From Heliopora coerulea (lineage: Eukaryota > Cnidaria > Anthozoa > Scleralcyonacea > Helioporidae), in the NCBI GenBank assembly GCA_030142905.1, contig JASJOG010000168.1:463501-527500 (forward strand): a stretch of 64,000 nt of DNA. The letters run 5' to 3'. The notes under the pieces were generated by a model, which saw nothing but the letters and a program-made list of their open reading frames with translations, was not told the origin of the DNA and did not search any database. The translations under genes and the position numbers were made by a program. Positions 9,961 through 21,400 of the stretch are shown piece by piece. Position 1 is the stretch's first letter. The number at the start of each line of letters is the position of its first letter.

Positions 9961-11143
9961 AACCGATCTTTAATTTCTCATTTGGCACTTCCTGCAAGTT
10001 AAGAGTTCTCTCGCAAGCAAACTTTTAATGTTATTTTCAAAATTCAATTTTACACCATTTTACAGTACAACCAGAGAAGTGTTCGATTTCACATAGTAGT
10101 AATTGCCTCATCTTGCCTCACTCTGACAAAGCTCAAACATTTTAAAACCGAGATAGGCATCGCAAATAAGTTAAACATTAGTTCATAGTAACTGTTTACT
10201 GTTAAGTTTTAATTGACATGTAAAAACTAAATGGTGAAAGGTAGGACGTTATTTATCGTGTCGTGAATGAACCAGTGAATTCAAACGAACGGTGTCCAAG
10301 CCCCTTCAGCCGCGATATCCTGCTAGTATTACGTTACTACTTACTGCTAAATCACCGGTCCCCCTTATACATCTGCTGAATACAACTACCAGAATGCCTT
10401 TCGAAATCTCGTTTGTAATGTTAAGCGGAGCAATTGTCTGTCCATTCGCTTTGGGAATTCAATGTTTGCATGAAAATGAAAATACCGCAAAGTATTCTGG
10501 TACTTTTATTCAGCTGACGTAATAAGACGAACTGACTATTTATCCTAAATCTCAGCCCAGTGACCAACAACACTCAGTATGTCGCTTTTAATAGAATGCA
10601 CACTTTAGATAAAATCCACCTATTTCAGAATGTCCTTTTTACTATCCCTAATCAAAAATTCCATAAGCCAGATTTCATATGTAAACCACGTGTGAATCAC
10701 ATGCTAATCCTACGTGTACAGCAAGTGAAATTAAGTTGTATGGGAAACGTGAACGTGTCAAAAAATCAAAAATGTGAAAAATCACATGTGAAATACTTCC
10801 ACATCTGAAATTGAAACATATTTCATTCTTTTAATTTTATGTGTCATCACATGAAATCACACCAGTGAAATCAACAATTCTTTTTATACAATGCAGAGTG
10901 TTCTAAGTAACTGGGCTTAGACACTTTGGGTAAATTTACAATATTAAAACTCGTATTTGAAGTGGTGACCGCAAAACTTTGTTCTCGCCAAAATAATTTA
11001 AACCTAAAATGTTAACTGCTGACTGGTTCGAGTGAAAAGCCGACGAGCAGTTTTCCATCGTATATTCTCCCTCCCCAATATTACTTTCAGGAGCTAGTGC
11101 GTATTATCTTCAGTGCTTTCTGATGTGATTCAAGAACAGACGT
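9961..11143. other. Noncoding 3' flank of NLR copy A
   Basis: It matches 41946-43117. The stretch 10660-10870 is rich in short CACATG/CACGTG and tcacatgaaatcac words arranged in both orientations, suggesting a decayed short inverted-repeat element. No gene is supported. Confidence 0.5.
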
Positions 11144-14100
11144 TTAATCTTCCATTATATGTTGTTTCTTCCTAACATTACGATCACTGTTCGCCGTCAT
11201 TTTGTGTTCGTCACCAAATAATTTCAACCTAATGTTCACTGCTTTCTCATCTGACCCAAGAGCAGACTTGTAGTCTTTCATTCCATGTTGTGTCAACCCA
11301 ATCTGACGATAACTGTCAGCCGTCAGTTCGTGTTCGTCACCAAATAATTTCAACCTAATGTTCAGTGCTTTCTCATGTGACCCAAGAGTAGACTTGCAGT
11401 CTTTCATGTTATGTTGTGTCACCCCAATCTCACCATAACTGTCAGCTGTCAGTTCGTGTTCGTCACCAAATAATTTCAACCTAATGTTCAGTGCTTTCTC
11501 ATGTGACTCAAGAGCAGACTTGTAGTCTTTCATGTTATTTTGTGTCACCCCAATCTGACGATAACTGTCAGCCGTCATTTCGTGTTCGTCACCAAATAAT
11601 TTCAACCTAATGTTCAGCGCTTTCTCATGTGACTCAAGAGCAGACTTGTAGTCTTTCATGTTATGTTGTGTCACCCCAATCTCACCATAACTGTCAGCCG
11701 TCAGTTCGTGTTCGTCACCAAATAATTTCAACCTAATGTTCAGTGCTTTCTCATCTGACTCAAGAGCAGACTTGTAGTCTTTCATGTTATTTTGTGTCAC
11801 CCCAATCTCACGATAACTGTCAGCCGTCAGTTCGTGTTCGTCACCAAATAATTTCAACCTAATGTTCAGTGCTTTCTCATGTGACTCAAGAGCAGACTTG
11901 TAGTCTTTCATGTTATGTTGTGTCACCCCAATCTCACCATAACTGTCAGCCGTCAGTTCGTGTTCGTCACCAAATAATTTCAACCTAATGTTCAGTGCTT
12001 TCTCATGTGACTCAAGAGCAGACTTGCAGTCTTTCATTTCATGTTGTGTCAACCCAATCTCACGATAACTGTCAGCCGTCAGTTCGTGTTCGTCACCAAA
12101 TAATTTCAACCTAATGTTCAGTGCTTTCTCATGTGACTCAAGAGCAGACTTGTAGTCTTCCATATTATATTGTGTCACCCCAATCTCACGATAACTGTCA
12201 GCCGTCAGTTTGTGTTCGTCACCAAATAATTTCAACCTAATGTTCAGTGCTTTCTCATGTGACTCAAGAGCAGACTTGTAGTCTTTCATGTTATGTTGTG
12301 TCACCCCAATCTGACGATAACTGTCAGCCGTCATTTCGTGTTCGTCACCAAATAATTTCAACCTAATGTTCAGTGCTTTCTCATGTGACTCAAGAGCAGA
12401 CTTGTAGTCTTTCATGTTATTTTGTGTCACCCCAATCTGACGATAACTGTCAGCCGTCAGTTTGTGTTCGTCACCAAATAATTTCAACCTAATGTTCAGC
12501 GCTTTCTCATGTGACTCAAGAGCAGACTTGTAGTCTTTCATGTTATGTTGTGTCACCCCAATCTCACCATAACTGTCAGCCGTCAGTTCGTGTTCGTCAC
12601 CAAATAATTTCAACCTAATGTTCAGTGCTTTCTCATATGACTCAAGAGCAGACTTGTAGTCTTTCATGTTATTTTGTGTCACCCCAATCTCACGATAACT
12701 GTCAGCCGTCAGTTCGTGTTCGTCACCAAATAATTTCAACCTAATGTTCAGTGCTTTCTCATGTGACTCAAGAGCAGACTTGTAGTCTTTCATCATATAT
12801 TGTGTCGTCCCAATATCATGATAAATGCCAGCCGTCAGTTCGTGTTCGTCACCAAATAATTTCAACCTAATGTTCACTGCTTTCTCATGTGACTCAAGAG
12901 CAGACTTGTAGTCTTTCATTGCATGTTGTGTCACCCCAATCTCACGATAACTGTCAGCCGTCAGTTCGTGTTCGTCACCAAATAATTTCAACCTAATGTT
13001 CAGTGCTTTCTCATCTGACTCAAGAGCAGACTTGTAGTCTTTCATTTCATGTTGTGTCACCCCAATCTCACGATAACTGTCAGCCGTCAGTTCGTGTTCG
13101 TCACCAAATAATTTCAACCTAATGTTCACTGCTTTCTCATGTGACTCAAGAGCAGACTTGTAGTCTTCCATATTATATTGTGTCACCCCAATCTCATGAT
13201 AACTGTCAGCCGTCAGTTCGTGTTCGTCACCAAATAATTTCAACCTAATGTTCAGTGCTTTCTCATGTGATTGAAGAGCTTCAGTCAAGTGTTTCGCTAC
13301 ATATTTTGCTTTTCCCATATCATAGTACATCGTTGCTGTTTCTGGATGCTGCTCACCGCATTTTTTTACTATTAAGTCAAGAGCACGCTGGAAGCAGTCA
13401 CAAGCTTGTTCATATTTGTTTACTGTTTTGAGGGTATTTATAACATAACGGAGAAATGAAAGTAATGTGTGGTCACTCATAAATTTTGCTTCAATTTCCT
13501 CAACGATTTCAAGCAGCATGTCACCCAGTTTCTGAACAGTTTCGTTCAGAAAACAATTTTTAGCCAAGTGGTTAATCACCAAAATAAATGCTAAAATAAG
13601 TGGCTGGTTAGAAGACGGGAGGTCGTCACGTTGCTTCATCGAACCTTTTATCGTTTCAGCCGTTGTATCCTCAGTTAAGGCACGAAGTAGAAAATCTAAG
13701 TCTCTTCTTTCTTTGCATCCTTGCAAAGCCAGTTGATAAAACTTTCTAAATTTTTCCACATTTTTACATTTAAAGTAGACAGCAAGAATAAGGAGAGATA
13801 AAACTTTAAGCACTGTGCTCCCAGCGCTGTTGCCCAAAAGAGAAACACCGTTTTCGAGAATTTCACTTCCCTCGCATGCCTTCCCATTTATAAGAAAAAA
13901 AATACCATAGTAGCACAATCGCTTTCCTTTCACGTCGTCGGCAATTACTGACGGATTATTTGCTTCGATTTCTGCAGCGTCTTTAAGCAGCTGTAAAGTA
14001 TTTCCTCTTTTACCCCAGGTGATCTGAGCAAACGCCTTACCTCCAAGCAGCCGACTGATAACTGCATCATTATGGTGTCCATTTGCTTGCTTTATTGCTG

Positions 14101-15426
14101 AATCGTAAACTTCATCAAAATTAAAGCAATAATCATAGTACCAAACGGTGTCTAAGAACAGTTCTGCGTCTGAAAGACTGTCAAAAACTTCATTGCATAC
14201 TGTGTCATTCGAAACACCTTCAATTAGACTTTGAAATATATTTTCCTGCTCTTGATAAAACTGGCCAAAAGCAGATAACGAATTTCCTGCCAAAAACTCC
14301 TCATTCAATTCTTTGAACATCGTCACATAGTAATTAAGGAAACGAGTTTTTGCTTTCAAAGCAATTTCTTTCATTACATTTTCACCTTTTTCCACTGCGA
14401 AGGCTCTCAACAGTGGATGAATTGAGAAAGAACGGCTTTCTGGGCTTGAATCAATCAAACACTTTTTTTCAATTCTTTGCAAAGTTTGCTTTCCTAAAAG
14501 TTTTCCTCCCCCAATGATTTCCACAGCAGCGTCTACGTAAAATTTCTCGCCCACGAATACCGACAGTGAAACAAATGCCTCTCGCTCTCTTGGAGAAAGC
14601 CTTTCGAAAGAAGATTCAAATATCATTTTTAATCGTAAGTCACTTGGTAAATCGGGATTTTCCAACACCTCTAGGATGCTAAGCGAAGAATTACGGAAGT
14701 CCTTAAGAAATTCACTCGGTTTCTCGCCCTCACGAATTAACGAACACAACAACTTAATGGCTAGTGGTACACATCCACAAATTCGCGTTATTTCTATGCA
14801 GTCGCTGCCACTTGATATTGGAAGGAATACCCGAACGAGTTCTTGTGAGGATTTTTTCTCCAGTGGAACAATCTTGATAGATTTATGAACATCATGTTGA
14901 AACTTTAACTCGAGGAACTCAAATCTCGTTCTGGCGATGCATAAGAAAGTTATGTTTTTGCAACGCGCTAAAATCTCTTCAAATAAGTCAGAAACCTCTT
15001 GCCTGACGTGCGGACCTCCACTTTCGAGTAAATCATCAGCATTATCAAGAACTAAAAAAACTTCTGATGACATTTTGGAAAAAATCGTGCAAAATTTATC
15101 AGCTGCTTCTGGTGTTGTAAGCGGCTGTTTGTTGTTTGTATGTGATGAACTATTGGGGAAAAAGTTTAGAAGTTTAGCAACTACGTCATTTGTCGACCTT
15201 ACATTTCTTAAGGAAAAGAAATAAACTGGTAACCCACGACATTTAAGACGATGTCCTGCTGCAATGGCTACTGACGTTTTTCCAAATCCTGGTGGTCCCC
15301 AAACCGTCACCAGTCGCGTTGATTTCGATGTCATAAGGCGAACGACTTCCTCGCACTCACTATCTCGACCAGTGAAATAAGGAACCATGAAGGGTAAGTA
15401 CGGCTCGGGCAAGACATCTTTAACTC
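11144..15426 (-). CDS. NLR copy A, exon 4: NB-ARC plus TPR array
   Basis: The exon starts after the 3' splice site gatctttctag and completes a Gly codon. NB-ARC motifs (joined numbering): P-loop WGPPGFGKTS (about 416-425), kinase-2 FLVLDNADDLLE (about 497-508), RNBS-B-like CIARTRF (about 536-542), GLPL-like CGCVPLAIKLL (about 590-600) and the MHD-position motif FSIHPLLRAFA (about 707-717). All key residues of a STAND NTPase are present. A helical linker of about 370 residues follows, then one degenerate TPR and 16 near-identical 42-residue repeats plus a partial 17th. The stop codon is TAA at 11144-11146. The exon is far larger than the others and uninterrupted, as is usual for repeat arrays kept by recombination. 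Confidence 0.85.
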
Positions 15427-18400
15427 CTAGAAAGATCGAAATGGTACATTCAAGAAACATCATCAAGCAAACCTTAATATGTATCCCATGCATAATTTGT
15501 AAAAACTTACTAGTTGTCGAATGCAAACACTACAATCTGATTGGCTACGCTACATGCTATCTTCACTTATGTGGGATAGATATCGACTAGGAACCAGTAA
15601 TATAATAAGGTCGAGTTTTTCATTCAAAAAAATGTTTAAGGCCTCGTTTACATGAGACCGGTACGAAGTCAGACCGGCACAAATGTGTTGGGGAATTGCC
15701 TCCTCTGTCGTGTCGCCCAACAATCCCGAAAATCACAAAACTCACTCAGCAATTTTTACGGTTTATTAATGTCCGATGACCACTCCCGAGTTCATTGACT
15801 TTATATAAAACAGCTCAGGTTTTACTGACGTCACATGCTATCTAATTAACTCGTTTAACTGTGGTGTCAAGTGTCTTTCAACACCTTGCACTTAACAAAA
15901 CATCTGCTATTAATGTTCTAAATATGTGAGGATACAGTCGACTCCCGATAACTCAAACCTTCAAGGGAAATTGAAAAAGGTTCGAGTTATCGGAAGTTCG
16001 AGTTATCGGGAGTTCGAGTTATCGGGAGCTGAGAACAAACTTCCGGAAATAAGGAAAAAATGGTGTTGACTGTTTTTCTATTCATACAGAGCACATTTTA
16101 ATCAATCTTAATTACAAAAGGAATATCAAAGCCCAGCAAAATATCTTTACGAAAGCCATCAAGTCGGACACAGAAGTAAATAGTAATATTTAATAAAGTT
16201 CTAAAGTTCTATTTAATAAAGTTCTAACGTACTACGTCCTCTGATTGGTTAATGCTTGAATATTATTACACCTTGTAACTATATATACTTAGGCTTTAGG
16301 CAGTATGTAAATTATTCTCTGATGATGTTGTGATTAATACAACGAAACGTTAGAACTTTATTAAATATTACTATTTACTTCTGTGTCCGACTCGATGGCT
16401 TTCGTAAAGATATTTTGCTGGGCTTTGATATTCCTTTTGAGATTACGTTTTCCGCCTGGTCAATCCATAGCTGAAATCTTAATTACAGTATAGAGAAGTC
16501 GAGTGAAATTGGAGCAATATATTTGTTAATCATTACTGTATAAATCAGAACGTAACGTGAAACAAAAAAAAGCAAATTCAACCTGGATTCCTTTATCAAA
16601 GGATATCATGTCTACCAAGGAGCTTCACGAGGAGCTAAACGCTGTACCAGAGTCAAACAATTTTGTCGACAAGTACGCAGTTTGTGTGCAACGTTATGGC
16701 GAAGTTATAGTACATTTAATGAAAGGCAAATCAGGACGTTTTGCGAAGACAATTTTCTATTTTTTGCAGGCCGATCAGAAGAACGAATGTACTGTGGTGG
16801 TGACCGGCAAGGCAGTTAACCTTGGAGATGGGGAAGGAATGCAAGTGCCATGCACACTGCACTTCAAGGGACACAAGAAATTCATTGACGTTTTGAAGGA
16901 GTATGGCTTTATGAACATACAGTGCACTGTAATTAAGTGTATTCTAAATCAGAGAAACCTGAACTGGACTGACATGTTTGGTGTAGTATAAAAAGACTTC
17001 ATAACAAATTCAATGTTTAAAACTATGATACACTGTTTTGTTTTGTTTTGTCAGGTATTGACAGACATGGTTCGAGTTATCGAGGGTAAAATTATATAGA
17101 AAAGGACCTTAAGGGAAACAAAAATTGTTTCGAGTTAGCGGGAGGTTCGAGTTATCGAGGGTTCGAGTTACCGAGGGTAAAATTACTGTAAATGTTTTTC
17201 AAAAATCAAGGGGAAATCAAATTTGGTTCGACTTAGCGGGAGGTTCGAGTTAGCGACGATTCGAGTGACCGGGAGTCGACTGTAATCCTCAACAAATGCG
17301 AGTTTCACTTTACATGAGACCGGTCCGAAAAATTAGCTCGGACCCGTCTCACTCATATCAGGTGGTAGATCGACACGAATGTGACGAACAAGGTAAGCAT
17401 TGTTGCTGGGAATTAATGAAAACTCTGAATGTGGTCAGAAATATTTGCAATAAAGTTGCTTTAACTTCATTTCGGTTTCATGTAAACACGTTAAAAAATC
17501 TTCAATTTGGTAGCAGTCTAAATTCATACCGGTTTCATGTAAACGGAGCCTAACCCTATTTTTTTGGAATGAACTTGGTTAACTAACGAAAATGAACTAA
17601 CAAGGAAACGGCATTCTCGGGTCAAAAAGCATTTTATTTCGAGCTTTCAACGACTAGTCTGTTGCCTTTGATTTTGCCTTCTTCTCGTCCAAGGCCACAG
17701 ACTGGTCGTCGAAAGCTCAAACTAAAATAATTTTTGTCAGAGAACGCCGTTTCCTTATTTGGCCATTCCTTTACCAGATCGCGCGATTCATTTATATCTT
17801 AAAAAGTAATTTCTATTTAAATAATTAGATTATTTGCTCTCAAATTCCTTTAGATGATAATTCACTTGGGCTTCGCCCTTGAAAACAATCACGCCATTTA
17901 CGTAATATTTTATGATATATACGGCAAATTATCAATTGAAATTATTAAAAAATTTCATTTCGATCGGGCGGTGTTAGATGGCGACTAGATCCCTAACTAC
18001 AACTAAGTATAATTGAATTTAACCAACTACTTATACGACCAAACCAATCATTTAATTTGGATATCAAAAAAATCTGTATACTATTAAAAATGTAATATTA
18101 AGAACAGAAAAGCGTGATATCCATTCCATTCCATGACAGCTCGGTAGCAAAACCTTCTTTCCACAGCAATATTTGAGTTTAGGCTATGATAACATGTGAT
18201 TGTTACTTCTTAAGTAATCATGGGCGTTGCGAGAGATGGAACCTGCAAGCAACACCCCTGATGTAAATTTACCAGTTTCTTATCTAAGAAATCTTTTCTT
18301 ACCAATTTCTTACAAACAACGTTTCTCACTAATCACTTATCTAAAATCCCTCAGGTAACCGTACTGCAGTTCCAAAGTCATCTGTCAGGAAAAGCCTACT

Positions 18401-21400
18401 CAACACCGTTTCTCTTGCCCCAAACAATTTGTCCCTAGCTTCGCTAATTGCGTTCGTTCTTTGACGGGGAGGGTCAGAAATTTTGAAATCATGATCTAAT
18501 AGTCAGTAATTAAGCTACCCGTGTTACTCGTGTCGTGAAGAGGGAACTTTTCACCACAATGGCTTTTCGCTCTATCATCCTAGAACTGGATTTTTCGTGT
18601 AACGGTATTGGGAAAACACAGCCATAGTTCCGGCTTTTCAGTTAATAGGTCACTAATTTATATTTAACAGTCAGATAACGAGCCCAACAATTTCGTGAGG
18701 TGAAACCAGGAACTGAGACCGAATAATCTAAGTGTTTTATCTTTTCCTTCTTTCTTCCTTTCTTTCTGTTTTTTTTTTAATTATTTCATGATGCATAGAC
18801 GTTTAGATTTACAGTATTACAAAAATCTACATCTAATAAACGATGTTTCTCACAAAGCTAACTTACCTTCAAATGTTTCTGGTATATAGAACTTCGTCAA
18901 AACATGTTCCACGTACGACGCTGACGCTGCTGCACCAAATTTGTCCCATTCTGACACTTCACTGCTGCCGCCCGACCAGCTTGTGATCGACTTACACAAT
19001 ATCCATGGAATCCCAGATTTTTGGCAAATCGTATATAGCCCTGTAGTCAAGTTAGTAAAATATCAGTAGGAGGGTGAAAAAATTCCCAACAAAACGGTAC
19101 CGAAGCGAAAGTAAAGTTTCTCAGTCACGCGTGGCACGCGAATCCACAGAAAGCGCGTGACCTATTCGAGCACTGGCACCCTTCAAATTATCTTCACAAC
19201 TTTTAATGTCTGTTTAAACACGTCGAGAGAACATCCAGGAAAGTGTAATTTACATAAAGTCTAGATTAACCAAGGACAGTGACCATTACGACCTTCAATT
19301 CTTTGCCGTCGCAAGTCACACTTCTGGCCCTGTGCCGCCACAGACTCGTCCAAATACGAAGAGGAGTTCATGAAAATTACCCATTTCCGGTCCTTATCCG
19401 ACTTTTTAACTTTACTCTGCCTAACGCCACACAATTTTACTCTGGCTAACGTCGGACGATTTTACTCGTCAAGGGGAGACATCTCGGATAGAAAAGACTT
19501 AATGGTTCTTTCAAAGGAAACAAACTTCTTGTTCGGTTCACATTCACGTAATATTTAAAGGCCGACAACGAGGACTAGACCGCCTTTTCAAATACGAGAA
19601 ATTCGTTCTAGTCCAAATTGGAGGACCTTTGAATGACTTCTCAGAATCAATTAGTGTATTGGCACAATGAATTAGTCTATTACTGATGAGTGTATCGATT
19701 GTGTGAAATTATATTTTAAGACCAAGGACTTGAAGCATTATTTCCAGTCCAAGGACTGGAAAAAACAATTCAAGATCCCTGCCCACTACTTCCATGGTAT
19801 TTCAAGTTCCCTCTTGTGATGGAATTTACTGCGTTTCATTGATTGATATACTCATGAATTATTAATGATTTTGAGAATCTTAGTTTAACCTTTTGTCTTT
19901 ATAGTTCAGCTAAGATTTAAGAGCAGGATTTTAAGGGTTCATTCAACGTAAAATAGTCTGCAAATTAACATACGTATTTAATTACTCTTTTAATTCATTG
20001 CGTATTTAATGACTCATATAGAAAATTAATTGCATCTTTTTCCTATAGCATACCTTCACCTTCCATTTCTCCCCCTAATGCTTCGGGGTAGCGTTTTTTC
20101 AGCTCCGCCACTCGTTCTTCGTTTTCAACATGTTGTGGGCCACTAATAACCAGACCAACGTGAACTTTGGGAACAAATACTTTACTTGGACCAATCCACC
20201 CAACCTTTCCGCCATCAAACAATCGCGTCAGTCTTGAATTGCATTCAGTTGTGGGACCAAGGCTATTTATGCTGCCGTCAGGAGTCACACGAGATGGTCC
20301 ATACAAACCTACTTGAGATGATACGAGAACATCACCCAGATCATGCTTCTCTCTCATCATACCAAAACACCCACCAAGACCCACAATAGCTTTGGGGTTC
20401 AATTTCTTAACGGCTTCTGAACACGTTGCCTGCACTCCGGCAACACCAATTGTTCCCTTAAAGGACTTCAGCAACACAGTTTTATTCTTCCCAATTTCTC
20501 CAAAATAAACTGGTCCCAGGTCACTACCAGTATCTGTCACCCTGGGATTATTTAATATTGCGTATGCTGCACAAAAGTCGGTATCCTCAGCTGTCAGCAG
20601 CAGAACATCAACTGGTTCATCTTTGATATCAGACCAATCAACTTTATTGGGTTTGATGTCTTTAAAATTTATATTTCTGGCAGCAGGAGGGTGTGTTTTG
20701 TCAGCCCCATGGTCTGTAGAATCACTACTAGTTTTATCTGCAAAAAGAATTACATGAATTAGTTTTTTTCCAAAATTACCAAAAATTTTATTTTTTTATT
20801 GTTTGTAATTATTTTTTTTTATAAGGCAAGACATTGGTTCTTCTACAAGAAATAAAATGAGACATGGTGTTTAACCTTAAGGCCACACCAGAATAGTGAG
20901 TACCATTGCTCACTAGGACAAAATTAACACGATGTCCCCCCATTGCAAGTTTGAAATACAATTACACTAAAATAATGCCAATGACGATATGGCAACATTA
21001 ACGAGATCAAATGGCAATAGTCTGACCAATGTTCTTATATTTGTTTAACATATATAAAACTTTTCACAACATCATAATTTGGCACTCACTATTCACTAAT
21101 TCATTGAGTGCTCTAGGGCAACTGTCCCCCTGGCACCATTCCAAAGTCATTGCTTTGATATGGATGTCGTGACACAGTTTTAACCCCTCACTGACAGTTC
21201 AGAAAAACTTCAATTGGTTTAAAAATGTTGAACAGGTTCACAGTTCAATATTTTTAACTCAGTTTAATATTTTTTCCTCAACTGGCTCAATTCTGTCAGG
21301 TACATAAATCATTCTATTCTACTTAAGTCTCTTAAATATTCACACATACCTTCAATAGCAAGTTTCTTCATTGACTGAGTGGATTTATCAAGCTTACTTT

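Larger units (their letters stand above)
15935..17282. mobile_element. Pogo/Tigger-like element, copy A, carrying a HIRAN-like ORF
   Basis: Ends are CAGTCGACTCCCGATAACTC and its near-inverse (gtgaccgggagtcgactg), flanked by TA on both sides (15933-15934, 17283-17284), as for Tc1/mariner-pogo elements. Several copies of ggttcgagttatcg/agcg lie near both ends and resemble transposase-binding repeats. No DDE transposase is present; the only ORF is the HIRAN-like one at 16608-16991. A 358-bp fold-back element is inserted in this copy only. The homologue at 48540-49489 lacks that insert. Confidence 0.75.
15640..17550. mobile_element. PIF/Harbinger-like MITE, copy A (interrupted)
   Basis: Terminal inverted repeats ggcctcgtttacatgagacc (left) and, reversed, ggctccgtttacatgaaacc (right) are flanked by TAA on both sides (15637-15639 and 17551-17553). 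A 3-bp TAA target duplication suggests a PIF/Harbinger-like nonautonomous element. Without the pogo-like insertion it is about 560 bp. The same element is at 48245-49757. Confidence 0.65.

Noticed and set aside
9579..9997. Several Ser/Val/His-rich or Thr/Asn-rich proteins in overlapping frames
   Set aside because: All are by-products of the minisatellite; composition follows the repeat and changes with unit number in copy B.
11147..13270. Regular 126-bp repeats as a CRISPR-like or satellite array
   Set aside because: The whole period is coding TPR in one open frame with no spacers, and it lies in a eukaryotic spliced gene.
14676..15224. Plus-strand frames opposite the NB-ARC domain
   Set aside because: Antisense shadows of a strongly supported coding exon.
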